Source: Anaerolineales bacterium | GTDB lineage: Bacteria; Chloroflexota; Anaerolineae; Anaerolineales; Villigracilaceae | NCBI GenBank assembly: GCA_030834895.1 | Contig: JAUQXA010000053.1 | Span: 1-64,000, forward strand | Reading direction: 5' to 3' | Length of the DNA: 64,000 nt | Shown here: one piece after another, positions 1-7,502 of the stretch | How the letters are laid out: each line of letters starts with the position of its first letter | Position numbering within the stretch: position 1 is the stretch's first letter | Translations under genes and position numbers: made by a program | The notes under the pieces: generated by a model | What the model was told of the DNA's origin: nothing | The model's database searches: none | What the model saw: the letters and a program-made list of their open reading frames with translations, nothing else

Positions 1-216
1 AGTCCCCGCCAATACTTTACAGGTATCTCCATATGCGGCCTTGTTCATACATTTGGTTATCGTTTTAAATGGCGCAGTCAATGTGCCGACATTGGCATCA
101 TTGCCAGTCATGGACACATAATAGATATTCGTGGCTGCGGCCACATTAAGATAATTCCCTAGCACTAGAGAAAGCAGTAAGGTAAAGCCTATAAATCGAA
201 ACATTATTTTTTTCAT
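1..216 (-). CDS. secreted protein, N-terminal part (beta-helix type)
   Basis: The gene runs off the left edge, so only its first 72 codons are visible. The ATG at 216 has an AGGAG ribosome site six bases upstream. The product starts with two lysines and a hydrophobic stretch to about residue 23, then an AAA site, which fits a Sec signal peptide. Residues 32-53 read YYVS.TGND....GT...PFKTI. That is a common opening of right-handed parallel beta-helix proteins (DUF1565 or pectate-lyase-like fold). A GDT..V..G stretch follows, also typical of that fold. The protein is therefore probably exported or surface-attached. Substrate and full domain layout cannot be judged from this fragment. Confidence 0.6.
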   Translation of the reverse strand, partial: MKKIMFRFIGFTLLLSLVLGNYLNVAAATNIYYVSMTGNDANVGTLTAPFKTITKCMNKAAYGDTCKVLAGT

Positions 217-439
217 TTAAATCTCCTTGCCAACGGTAAAACAAACTTCCCGTTGTACGCATAAAGATTAACATGGCGCTTTTTCAACCGAGGGTATTTT
301 GATAGGACTTGAGTACCGGCTATCCCCACACTTCTGCAAATCCACGAGCTGACCTTGCAAGCACGAAAGGTATATATTAATACCGTATCAAAATGCCATT
401 AGGCAGCGTGCACATTCATCAGAACCTGATATGGAATCG

Positions 440-472
440 AAAGGACGGGTATGACACCCGTCCTTTTATTTC
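440..472. terminator. hairpin terminator
   Basis: A perfect 11-bp stem (AAAGGACGGGT with ACCCGTCCTTT) around a five-base loop lies just past the end of the leftward operon that finishes at 496. The T-run follows the stem on the plus strand; on the minus strand the tail is poorer. The direction of termination is therefore uncertain, although the position suits the leftward operon. Confidence 0.5.
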
Positions 473-495
473 AAAATCAAATTGAAAACACACCT

Positions 496-1266
496 TTAAG
501 GGTGTTTTCGGCGCAAAATAAACAAGGAAAAACCTTGAATCAACAGCGCAGATAAGACGGCGGAACCAAACGCTACAGCTAAATTGACCCGCTCAAGCAA
601 GAGATTCAATGTGATAAAAAAACCAGTAAAGGCGAACATTCCATAGAGCAGTCCCCGTAAAACATGTGCCGCAGCGGCAGGACCCTGGTTTCGATGGGCA
701 AAAATCGTCAGGATGGTGACATAGAGGGGAATGGTTGTCAACAAGCCGGTCAGACGGGAACCAATATACGGGGCAATCCCTGTCAGCAGCAGGATGAAAC
801 TTGTGCCGATGAGAATGCGGGCAGGGATATCCCATTTTCCGGGTTTGTTTTCAGTCCCCTCTTCGACTTCGTCCTTCGGCATGAGACGCAGCCCAATGAA
901 AAGAGCAGCACAAACCATTATAAGGATGGGCAGAAAAGGAAATGTGAAGTTCTGTAATAGCATCGTACTGATCGAGAACACAAGCAGACTGCCTAAAATG
1001 GCAACCTGCCAGCGAAACTTGACTGCCAGCCAGGAATAAGTGAGGGCATACGCCACAAGCGAAAGTCCGCCACTGAGGACACCCAGCGCCGCAGTTGCCG
1101 CAAAGGACTTTCCATTGCTAAGAGTGACAAAGAAGATAACAGGACCCGAAGTGAGCGGCATTCCCACGATCCACCCACTGACAGCGGGCCCCCACTTCCG
1201 CCCCGCCAGGCTGGCAGAACCGATGATGACAGGAGCGAGAATCAGTTTCAAGGCAAGTATGTTCAT
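496..1266 (-). CDS. conserved multi-pass membrane protein of unknown function
   Basis: A 256-residue, strongly hydrophobic protein with roughly eight predicted membrane segments. Near the start it has the pattern RKWGPAVSGWIVGMPLTSGP, and near residue 205 LRGLLYGMFAF. I recognise this as a conserved family of small membrane proteins without an assigned role. One acidic cytoplasmic loop (around residues 130-145, DEVEEGTE) splits it into two halves of four helices, suggesting an internally duplicated EamA-like or DUF-type fold. It is the last gene of the leftward ubiA-mevalonate kinase-protease group, and its ATG lies one base past the stop of the protease gene. Cotranscription is therefore likely. 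Function not assigned. Confidence 0.75.
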   Translation of the reverse strand: MNILALKLILAPVIIGSASLAGRKWGPAVSGWIVGMPLTSGPVIFFVTLSNGKSFAATAALGVLSGGLSLVAYALTYSWLAVKFRWQVAILGSLLVFSISTMLLQNFTFPFLPILIMVCAALFIGLRLMPKDEVEEGTENKPGKWDIPARILIGTSFILLLTGIAPYIGSRLTGLLTTIPLYVTILTIFAHRNQGPAAAAHVLRGLLYGMFAFTGFFITLNLLLERVNLAVAFGSAVLSALLIQGFSLFILRRKHP

Positions 1267-1267
1267 T

Positions 1268-1882
1268 TCAAAGACACATCCAGCGAATAACCATCAATAT
1301 AGAAAAGTCGGCAATCATGTGACCAAGCACAGCCGCGAGCAGGCCTCTGTCAAGGCGGGAGATTTGTCGCCAGAGCCAGCCAGCGGAAACAAGGACGGTC
1401 ACGGCGAAAATAATCGAAAGCGGATGAACCTTGCCCCACAATATAAGAGCATGATAACTTGCGTAAACAACGTCAACGAGGTGCAAATTTTTTGTGCCGC
1501 TCCCAAGAACGCCGCGCCAAAAATATTCCTCGATCCAGGGGTTGATCAGAGAAAAGTATGCGATGAAACCAAACCACGAGGAAGAGTGCAAGCCGATGGT
1601 ACGAAGTTGGGCGGACAGGTCAGGCACAATACCGAACATATTCCACAAAAGATACAAACCAATACCGCTGGTGCTGCAAAAAAGCACGCTGAACAAAATC
1701 CATTTGGGGTGTTTGCTTTTGAGAAGAAGGTTAATGGGAATATTCGGGCGGATAAACACAAGGATAAGAAGAATTGCAATGTGAAATCCAATCAACGTAA
1801 ACCATGCATTTTTGAAGAAAAATAATCCCGCCCACACGGCGAGATAGGAGAGGATGGGGGCGGGCCATTTTTTGTCGGACAT
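1268..1882 (-). CDS. CPBP family intramembrane metalloprotease
   Basis: The 204-residue protein has about six membrane segments and the three CPBP (CAAX protease / bacteriocin-processing, Abi) signatures. These are a glutamate pair in WIEEYFWRG (around residue 118), a histidine in YHALILWG, and H-x3-D in GHMIADFS near the C-terminus. In this family these residues bind the catalytic zinc in the membrane. Known members cleave prenylated or other membrane peptides. Its place directly behind a mevalonate kinase and a UbiA prenyltransferase is suggestive of isoprenoid-related processing, but that link is inference only. It is 26 nt downstream of the kinase stop. Confidence 0.85.
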   Translation of the reverse strand: MSDKKWPAPILSYLAVWAGLFFFKNAWFTLIGFHIAILLILVFIRPNIPINLLLKSKHPKWILFSVLFCSTSGIGLYLLWNMFGIVPDLSAQLRTIGLHSSSWFGFIAYFSLINPWIEEYFWRGVLGSGTKNLHLVDVVYASYHALILWGKVHPLSIIFAVTVLVSAGWLWRQISRLDRGLLAAVLGHMIADFSILMVIRWMCL

Positions 1883-1908
1883 GGGTGATGTAACGCTGGA
1901 AGCGTGAC

Positions 1909-2850
1909 CTACGCGATTTGGGTGGTGATGGTGCGTTTTGCTCCAGCCGAAAGTAACGCCTCCGCAACGGACTCCGCCTTGGACTGATCCACCAACGCAA
2001 TCATGTTGCCACCCCGTCCGCTGCCGCTGAGCTTTGCACCGAGAGCACCGGCAAGTCGTGCAGCTTCCACCAGCTTGTCTAATTCAGGGGATGAGACAGT
2101 CAACACCCGCAGGTACTCGTGATTTTGGTCCATGAGCTCGCCGAGCAATTCGGGCCTTCCGCTTTCGATGAAACGCCTGCCAATGAGCGAGGTTTGCGCT
2201 ATCTCGTTGAAGATGTTTTCAATGGTGTACTGGTCGCGCACCCACAGGCGGCGCACGTCAGCCACGGCTTTTTTCGTGGGAGCAGGAATACCCGTATCGC
2301 CAATGACGATGGTGAAGGGCTTTGCCGTCTTGAGGATTTCGAGCGGTTTGCCCTTGATGAAGTACACGGGTCTGGCATAGGTGATGACGGTATTGTCGAT
2401 TCCCGAAGGCGTGCCATGATGGAGTTTCTCGACCTCGTAAGCAAGTTGATTGACTTCATCATCTGCCAGTGGTTGACCGAGATGCCCTGACAAGGCACGG
2501 ATAAGGGCAACAGAAACTGCCGCACCGGAACCGAGTCCGGCTGCGACGGGAATGGTGGAGGCGATGGAGATGTCGAGACCCTCACCCTGCCCTCTCCCAA
2601 GGGGAGAGGAAATACTGAAGCGTTGAAAAACTTTCAGGATAACAGCGCCAACTGGATGGTCGACAGGAAGGGAACGCAGTTCGGCGTGCAGGTCTATGCC
2701 CGGAGCTTGAATCCAAACCCCTTCGCGGGATGAATCCAAAACCTCCACATCCACATGCACCTGTGTGACGGGGACTGCGAGGGCAGGACGGTTGTATACC
2801 GCCGCATGTTCGCCAAGGAGGATGATCTTGCCGGGCGCGGAGGATTTCAC
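1909..2850 (-). CDS. mvk: mevalonate kinase (GHMP family)
   Basis: Phosphorylates mevalonate with ATP in the mevalonate route to isopentenyl diphosphate. The 313-residue sequence has the N-terminal APGKIILLGEHAAVY motif, the ATP loop PVAAGLGSGAA (residues 101-111; usual form PxGxGLGSSAA), HGTPSGIDN, and the C-terminal AKLSGSGRGG. All three GHMP motifs and the normal length for bacterial mevalonate kinases are present. The start overlaps the end of the UbiA gene by 4 nt (ATGA), so the two are translationally coupled. Residues about 80-91 (SSPLGRGQGEG) are encoded by a CCCTCTCCC..GGGGAGAGG inverted repeat that looks like an in-frame repeat insertion between the beta strand and the ATP loop. Confidence 0.88.
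   Translation of the reverse strand: MKSSAPGKIILLGEHAAVYNRPALAVPVTQVHVDVEVLDSSREGVWIQAPGIDLHAELRSLPVDHPVGAVILKVFQRFSISSPLGRGQGEGLDISIASTIPVAAGLGSGAAVSVALIRALSGHLGQPLADDEVNQLAYEVEKLHHGTPSGIDNTVITYARPVYFIKGKPLEILKTAKPFTIVIGDTGIPAPTKKAVADVRRLWVRDQYTIENIFNEIAQTSLIGRRFIESGRPELLGELMDQNHEYLRVLTVSSPELDKLVEAARLAGALGAKLSGSGRGGNMIALVDQSKAESVAEALLSAGAKRTITTQIA
2581..2612. repeat. C/G-rich palindromic insert inside mevalonate kinase
   Basis: The stretch CCTCTCCC-aa-GGGGAGAGG forms an inverted repeat in the coding region. It is translated as LGRGQGEG, a peptide not expected in mevalonate kinases. Similar CCCTCTCC/GGAGAGGG elements are widely scattered in bacterial genomes, in and out of genes. Being a multiple of three in effect, it keeps the frame open. 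Confidence 0.5.
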
Positions 2851-3719
2851 GAGAGGTAAAAGATTGCCAGGACTGCAGTTGCCCAGAGGAGCATGGCGAT
2901 TTGAAATGGGCGGTCGGAGAGTACGATATCCTCCGGCGCGCCTCCCGCATGCTTGACTTCGATGAGGTAGAGATAGCGGAAGATGGTGTACACCACGAAG
3001 GGGATGGTCAGCATCATGCTGTGGTTATCGGGCAGGTTGGGCGCGGAGAATGTGTAAAGCGAGTAGGCAACAATGGTGGTGCCGGAGACGATCATGATGT
3101 ATCGATCAAGGAGCGGCAGGGTATAGCCATCCAGCACTTTGCGATGCGAGCCTGCACCCTGCGCCAGCAAAGCCAGTTCAGCACGGCGTTTGCCAAAACC
3201 AAGAAAAAGTGAAAGCAGCGTCATGACCACGTACAGCCAGGGCGAGAATCTTTCCACTTCGATCAGGGTGACACCCGCACCAACGCGTAAGACAAAACCC
3301 GCTGAAATGATCAACACGTCCAAAATGGCGATGTGCTTCAGCCATTTCGAATAAGCCAGGTTGAGCAGGAAATACAATCCGATCACATACCCAAAGGATG
3401 GGGCGAGCAGGTAGCCTATCGTGAGCGTGATGACTGTCAGCAAAATGCCCGCCGCCCAGGCAACTGAAACGGGAAGCCTGCCCGACGCGATGGGGCGGTT
3501 CTTCTTTTCGGGGTGCTGGCGGTCTGCCTCCACGTCGGCAAGGTCGTTGAAAATATAAACGCTGGATGAAATCAGACAGAACAAAGCAAACCCTGCGAGT
3601 GTTCGCAAGAAGGATTCGACAATGAACAGTTGTTTGTCAAATACGAGTGCGGCAAAAATAAAGATGTTTTTTGTCACCCATTGCCGCGGGCGCATGGTTT
3701 TGATTAGGGCTTTTAACAT
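2847..3719 (-). CDS. UbiA-type decaprenyl-phosphate phosphoribosyltransferase-like enzyme
   Basis: A 290-residue membrane prenyltransferase with about eight to nine helices. The N-terminus reads RPRQWVTKNIFIFAALVF, characteristic of the UbiA subgroup that makes decaprenyl-phosphoryl-phosphoribose (Rv3806c type) rather than quinones. The first Asp-rich site is NDLADVEADRQHPEKKNRP (about residues 61-79); a second, weaker site (LDVLIISAG) follows around residue 135. The enzyme would transfer phosphoribose from PRPP to polyprenyl phosphate at the membrane. It heads the operon with mevalonate kinase. A TAAAAT box ends only 6 nt before the ATG, pointing to a leaderless transcript. Which polyprenyl substrate is used is not visible. 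Confidence 0.8.
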   Translation of the reverse strand: MLKALIKTMRPRQWVTKNIFIFAALVFDKQLFIVESFLRTLAGFALFCLISSSVYIFNDLADVEADRQHPEKKNRPIASGRLPVSVAWAAGILLTVITLTIGYLLAPSFGYVIGLYFLLNLAYSKWLKHIAILDVLIISAGFVLRVGAGVTLIEVERFSPWLYVVMTLLSLFLGFGKRRAELALLAQGAGSHRKVLDGYTLPLLDRYIMIVSGTTIVAYSLYTFSAPNLPDNHSMMLTIPFVVYTIFRYLYLIEVKHAGGAPEDIVLSDRPFQIAMLLWATAVLAIFYLS

Positions 3720-3725
3720 GGGGAT

Positions 3726-3731
3726 ATTTTA
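3726..3731 (-). promoter_or_regulatory. -10 box of ubiA operon (leaderless type)
   Basis: TAAAAT on the minus strand ends 6 nt before ATG 3719, so transcription would start at or next to the start codon. No ribosome-binding site is present. The box faces the tlyA box (3737-3742) with only five bases between them. Confidence 0.55.
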
Positions 3732-3736
3732 CCTGA

Positions 3737-3742
3737 TACAAT
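3737..3742 (+). promoter_or_regulatory. -10 box of tlyA (leaderless type)
   Basis: TACAAT ends 6 nt before ATG 3749 and no Shine-Dalgarno sequence is present. This fits a leaderless mRNA. Its -35 region would fall inside the start of the divergent UbiA gene. Confidence 0.55.
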
Positions 3743-3748
3743 GCCTTC

Positions 3749-4585
3749 ATGCCGAAATTTCGTTTGGATGTTTTGTTGATGGAACGAGGACTTGCCGAGT
3801 CGCGGGCGAAGGCGCAGGCGTTGATCATGGCGGGACAGGTGCGGGTAAACGACCAGGTGGTACTGAAGCCTGCAACTGCCATCGACCCCAAGTCCATGCT
3901 GACAGTTGACCACGGTCCGCGCTTCGTCTCACGCGGCGGCGAAAAACTAGATGCAGCACTGGAAGCGTTTGCCATCGACGTCAAAGGGCTGGTGTGCGCA
4001 GACGTGGGCGCATCCACCGGCGGATTCACCGACTGTCTGTTACAGCGCGGCGCGGAGAAGGTTTATGCCATCGATGTGGGAAAGGGGATTTTGCACTGGA
4101 AGCTGCGAAACCATCCACGCGTGGTGGTGATGGAGGAAACCAACGCCCGCCATGTGGAATCCCTGCCGGAACCGGTTTCATTCGTCACGGTGGATGCTTC
4201 GTTTATTTCATTAAAGATTTTATTGCCCGTCATCAAGAATTGGATTGTCCCCCTCTCTGGCTCTCCCTCTATTTTCAGAGAAAATGGGGGGAGTTGGAGG
4301 GGGGTTGTTACATTGATCAAACCCCAGTTCGAGGCCGGGAGGAAGGATGTAGCCCGAGGCGATGGCGTGATCCGCGACCCCGAGATCCACAGGCAGGTGC
4401 TAGTAGTTGTGCTTTCTTTTGCAAAAGACTTGGGCTTTAGTCTGCGCGGATTGATCAAGTCTCCACTTCTGGGTCCAAAAGGGAATACAGAGTTTTTGGT
4501 TTGGCTCAATTTTGATTCTCCCGGTTATGCTGTTGACGAGTTGGTTGCAGGGGCGGCAGAGGGAGAACACAAACCAATTTCGTAG
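3749..4585 (+). CDS. tlyA: TlyA family rRNA (cytidine-2'-O)-methyltransferase
   Basis: A 278-residue protein made of an N-terminal S4 RNA-binding domain (residues 4-62, RLDVLLMERGLAESRAKAQ then SRGGEKL) and a Rossmann methyltransferase domain. SAM motif I is ADVGASTGGFTDCLLQRGA (84-103); VDASFISL (148-155) and KPQFEAGR (191-198) are the classic TlyA signatures. Known members 2'-O-methylate 16S and 23S rRNA; some are annotated hemolysin A. Between VIKNW and the KPQFE strand lies an unusual stretch, residues 166-186, encoded by a C-rich then G-rich repeat (4246-4315) that recurs in the GT4 gene. This would lengthen a surface loop. Divergent from ubiA with 29 nt between the start codons. Confidence 0.9.
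   Translation: MPKFRLDVLLMERGLAESRAKAQALIMAGQVRVNDQVVLKPATAIDPKSMLTVDHGPRFVSRGGEKLDAALEAFAIDVKGLVCADVGASTGGFTDCLLQRGAEKVYAIDVGKGILHWKLRNHPRVVVMEETNARHVESLPEPVSFVTVDASFISLKILLPVIKNWIVPLSGSPSIFRENGGSWRGVVTLIKPQFEAGRKDVARGDGVIRDPEIHRQVLVVVLSFAKDLGFSLRGLIKSPLLGPKGNTEFLVWLNFDSPGYAVDELVAGAAEGEHKPIS
4246..4315. repeat. dispersed C/G-rich element inside tlyA (copy 1)
   Basis: The stretch runs from a C/T-rich arm (CCCCCTCTCTGGCTCTCCC) through TTTCAGAGAAAATGGGGGGAG to a G-rich arm and GTTACATTG. Its core agrees at 20 of 21 positions with 48622-48690 in the glycosyltransferase gene, read on the opposite strand. Here it is translated as ENGGSWRGVV. Confidence 0.6.
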
Positions 4586-4637
4586 TGTTTTTGCCTTTTT
4601 TCAATGAGATTATTATGCGCCTGGGGGGGTATGGCCG

Positions 4638-4643
4638 TATAAT
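4638..4643 (+). promoter_or_regulatory. -10 box of the FHA-cyclase-like gene (leaderless type)
   Basis: A perfect TATAAT ends 6 nt before ATG 4650, with no room for a ribosome-binding site. Confidence 0.6.
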
Positions 4644-4649
4644 AAACTC

Positions 4650-6053
4650 ATGTGGAATCTAGTGGTGGAAGCATTGAACATCCCCCAAAGGCGGTTACCC
4701 CTAAAATCGGGGATTACACGCGTCGGTCGCGCCTCCACGAACGAGATTGTGGTTGACGATAGTGCCGCGTCGCGTTTTCACGCCTGTATCGAATACAGGC
4801 CTGAGCATAACATTCTGACCCTGAGCGATCTTAAAAGCACCAACGGCACCTATCTAAACCGCGAACGCATATCGCGTCCAACCCCCCTTAAGAACAAGGA
4901 TACCATCCGCATTGGGCAGGTACTCCTGCACCTGGAAGATGCGAATGAAAGTCACCCGGTGGCAATGAATACACAGCGCTACACCCGCGCACTGGTGCTG
5001 GAATCGGTGGACAATCATGCCCTCCTGCTTTTCGAGGTAGCACAAAAACTTAACACCATCATGGACCTTCCAACCGCGCTCCTGGAAACAGCCGAGTTGG
5101 TAAAACAGTTCATGAACGTTGAGCAATGTACCGTAGTTTTGGAGAAGGATTTCGACCACCTGATTCCGCAGCAGTATGACCCCGATCTTGCCCGCAAGGC
5201 CATCCGGGGAAAGTCTGCGGAGATCAGCGTCGACGCAATCTATGTGCCGATCATGGCCGGGGATGACCTGCTTGGGCTAATCTGCATGATGCGCCCCCGA
5301 ACCGCAACACGCACATTCTTACAGCGCGATTTACAAATTGCGGTGGCCATCAGTCATCAGGCGGCGCTCACCATCCAACGTATGCGCCTGATGGGTTTGG
5401 TGCAATCACAGGAACAACTTCATAGCCTGTTGCTGCGGTTTGCATCCCCCAGTGAGGCAAACAATCTCTTCAGCTACTATTTCCAAAACGGTCACCTGCC
5501 ACCCTTGAAAGAGGAAAAGGTCACGGTACTTTTTTCAGAAATCGCGAACTCCAATACCATTGCCGAACACCTCAGCTCCCGGGAGTTTGCACATGTTCTG
5601 GATTCGTTCTATCGAAGCGCGGCCAAGATCACTTTCAAGAATGGCGGAGCGATCAAATACCTGGCCACAGGCATCATGGCTGTCTTCTCGAATGAAACGA
5701 TCCCCGATGCGGAACAAAGGGCGGTAAATACCGCCAGGGAACTGATCATGCGCATGAAACCCACAGGGTCCCTGGAGGAGTCGCGTTCCAACGTCATCAT
5801 TGGCGTGGCTATTAATACAGGGCGGGCCGTGACGGGATATATCGGCGGCGAGCAGCGAGTGGAATTCCATGCGGCGGGCGATACGGTTAATGTGGCGTAT
5901 CATATACAGGAATACAGCCGCCCCTTCAAGATCATTGCCGGCTCCGAAACGGTCGCGGCACTCGGCGAAACATACCCACGAAAAAGTATCAGCACGGTCT
6001 ATTTACGCGGACGTGAAAACCCGGTAAAAATCTACGAAGTGCTGCCCGAATAA
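4650..6053 (+). CDS. FHA-GAF-class III cyclase-like protein, catalytic residues altered
   Basis: A 467-residue soluble protein with three parts. An FHA domain spans residues 20-95 (VGRAST at 25, SRFHA at 41, STNGTYLN at 63), which normally binds phosphothreonine peptides. A GAF-like domain spans about 120-245. A class III adenylate/guanylate cyclase homology domain spans 288-466. In the cyclase domain the usual first metal Asp is Glu297 (LFSEI), the second metal Asp of GDG is Thr340 (LATG), and the transition-state Arg of NxAxR is His418 (NVAYH), although Asn414 remains. It is therefore probably a non-catalytic or atypical member acting as a nucleotide sensor or a scaffold. Two bases after its stop the zinc-ribbon gene begins, so the two are cotranscribed. 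Confidence 0.85.
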   Translation: MWNLVVEALNIPQRRLPLKSGITRVGRASTNEIVVDDSAASRFHACIEYRPEHNILTLSDLKSTNGTYLNRERISRPTPLKNKDTIRIGQVLLHLEDANESHPVAMNTQRYTRALVLESVDNHALLLFEVAQKLNTIMDLPTALLETAELVKQFMNVEQCTVVLEKDFDHLIPQQYDPDLARKAIRGKSAEISVDAIYVPIMAGDDLLGLICMMRPRTATRTFLQRDLQIAVAISHQAALTIQRMRLMGLVQSQEQLHSLLLRFASPSEANNLFSYYFQNGHLPPLKEEKVTVLFSEIANSNTIAEHLSSREFAHVLDSFYRSAAKITFKNGGAIKYLATGIMAVFSNETIPDAEQRAVNTARELIMRMKPTGSLEESRSNVIIGVAINTGRAVTGYIGGEQRVEFHAAGDTVNVAYHIQEYSRPFKIIAGSETVAALGETYPRKSISTVYLRGRENPVKIYEVLPE

Positions 6054-6054
6054 A

Positions 6055-6480
6055 ATGAATTGTCCAAAATGCAACGCTGGCCTGGTTAAAAAATATTACA
6101 AGGGGATGATCGAAGTGGATTCGTGTCCCGCCTGCCGCGGGATGTGGCTTGATTTCAACGAATTGGATAAGTTGGAAGATGTCGCCTTCGATGACGACGC
6201 GCATAAGGGATCCCTAGTGCATTTTCAGTCGAAGACAAATTATCCCTGCCCACAGTGCGGAGCAGGGTTGGATGAATTCCAATATCGTTTGTACGACCTG
6301 CGACTGGATTTCTGCGCTATAAACAGCCATGGTTTTTGGCTGGATGCAGGAGAGGATGATCGGGTGATGGCACTCATGCGCCAACGTGCGTCGGACATTC
6401 AGCGCAAACTGGATACCGAATCCGTGTGGCGGCAAACGCTCAAGGGGATGCATTTATTTCTAAAAAAGAAAAAGAATTAG
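6055..6480 (+). CDS. double TFIIB-type zinc-ribbon protein
   Basis: A 141-residue protein with two zinc-ribbon repeats of the zf-TFIIB (PF13453) kind. The first is CPKC (3-6) with CPACRGMWLD (24-33), a complete four-cysteine site. The second is CPQC (63-66) paired with FCAINSHGFWLDAGE, where one of the two expected cysteines is replaced. A basic tail (KKKKN) ends the chain. Such proteins are common in bacteria, with no firm function; nucleic-acid or protein binding is possible. It starts one base after the FHA-cyclase stop, so the two likely work together. Confidence 0.8.
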   Translation: MNCPKCNAGLVKKYYKGMIEVDSCPACRGMWLDFNELDKLEDVAFDDDAHKGSLVHFQSKTNYPCPQCGAGLDEFQYRLYDLRLDFCAINSHGFWLDAGEDDRVMALMRQRASDIQRKLDTESVWRQTLKGMHLFLKKKKN

Positions 6481-6487
6481 AAATGTC

Positions 6488-7456
6488 CTAGTCGTAATAT
6501 TCAGACTGCGGAGGAAGAGCGCGTTTTTTAGGTTCTTCCAGGATCTCATCAATGGTCATGTTTTCACACTGCCTCTCCGCGGGGTGATAATGGACGTGCA
6601 CCCTGCTCACATTTGAGACCTCGTGGGATAGTATATTCTCGACACAGCATGCAATGAGATGTCCCTCGCTCACGGTCAACGCGCCGTCAATACCAATCGT
6701 CACATTAATGATGATGTGGGGTCCAAAACGATGCGCCTGCAACTCCTCCAGTTGTTTCACTCCCTGCACATTCTTCAAAAGGATTGAAATCCGTTCCGCA
6801 AGATCGCGGTGCGGCAGGACCCCCATCAACTCGGTGGATGACTCACGCAGGACGAAGATGCCCGTCCGCAGGATCAAGATCGCCACCAACGCTCCCGCCA
6901 GCGGATCCACCCACGGCAGTCCGCGCTGACCGAGGAAGATGCCGATGGATGCCGCTGAAGCCGAGAACAGGTCGTTGCGGTGGTCATAGGCAAGTGCATC
7001 CACAACGGGGTTACGGGTCTCGCGCCCAAGTTTGCGGACGAACCAGGTGAGGAAAATTTTTATTACGACGGTGGCAAGTGCAATCCACAAAGCAATCGGC
7101 TGTGCGCCGTCGGAAGTGGATGACCCATCCACCAGGTCCCAGATTTTGTCCACCGCATCCCAAAACACAGCGACACCCGTTACGATGATAAAAGAACCGA
7201 TTACCACGGAGGCAATGCTTTCCATTTGGCGATGCCCATAGGGATGTTCCTTGTCTGCGGGCTGGTTGGCAAGCCGCACCAAAATACTCGCGGCAATATA
7301 ATATGCAACATCCGAGGTGGAGTTGATACCCTCCGCCAACAACGCGGGACTGTGCCCCAAAACGCCAAAGATAGTTTTGACGATTGCAAGCACGATGTTG
7401 ATCCCCAATCCAAGATTGATGGCTAATAAACTTTTACGGTCGCGTTCGTGGGTCAT
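6488..7456 (-). CDS. cation diffusion facilitator transporter, possibly manganese type
   Basis: A 322-residue CDF antiporter: six membrane helices (about residues 10-215), then a cytoplasmic ferredoxin-like dimerisation domain ending HVHYHP. Metal site A is normally formed by TM2 and TM5. Here TM2 reads EGINSTSD (Asn and Asp) and TM5 reads DHRND (Asp and Asp). From what is known of CDFs, an N/D plus D/D set is found in manganese exporters such as MntE, whereas zinc/iron members have a His in TM5. Metal choice remains inference. The gene converges on the zinc-ribbon gene with 7 nt between stops. Confidence 0.88.
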   Translation of the reverse strand: MTHERDRKSLLAINLGLGINIVLAIVKTIFGVLGHSPALLAEGINSTSDVAYYIAASILVRLANQPADKEHPYGHRQMESIASVVIGSFIIVTGVAVFWDAVDKIWDLVDGSSTSDGAQPIALWIALATVVIKIFLTWFVRKLGRETRNPVVDALAYDHRNDLFSASAASIGIFLGQRGLPWVDPLAGALVAILILRTGIFVLRESSTELMGVLPHRDLAERISILLKNVQGVKQLEELQAHRFGPHIIINVTIGIDGALTVSEGHLIACCVENILSHEVSNVSRVHVHYHPAERQCENMTIDEILEEPKKRALPPQSEYYD

Positions 7457-7463
7457 GAGAAGA

Positions 7464-7469
7464 ATTCTA
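7464..7469 (-). promoter_or_regulatory. -10 box of the CDF gene (leaderless type)
   Basis: TAGAAT on the minus strand ends 7 nt before ATG 7456; no ribosome-binding site is seen. Confidence 0.5.
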
Positions 7470-7502
7470 TTATTCTTTTATTGTCCGGTATATGGATAAA
7501 CG

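Noticed and set aside
1040..1825. A 261-codon plus-strand frame over the CPBP protease and membrane-protein genes
   Set aside because: It is complementary to two genes with clear family motifs and itself has Lys/Asn-rich, patternless sequence.
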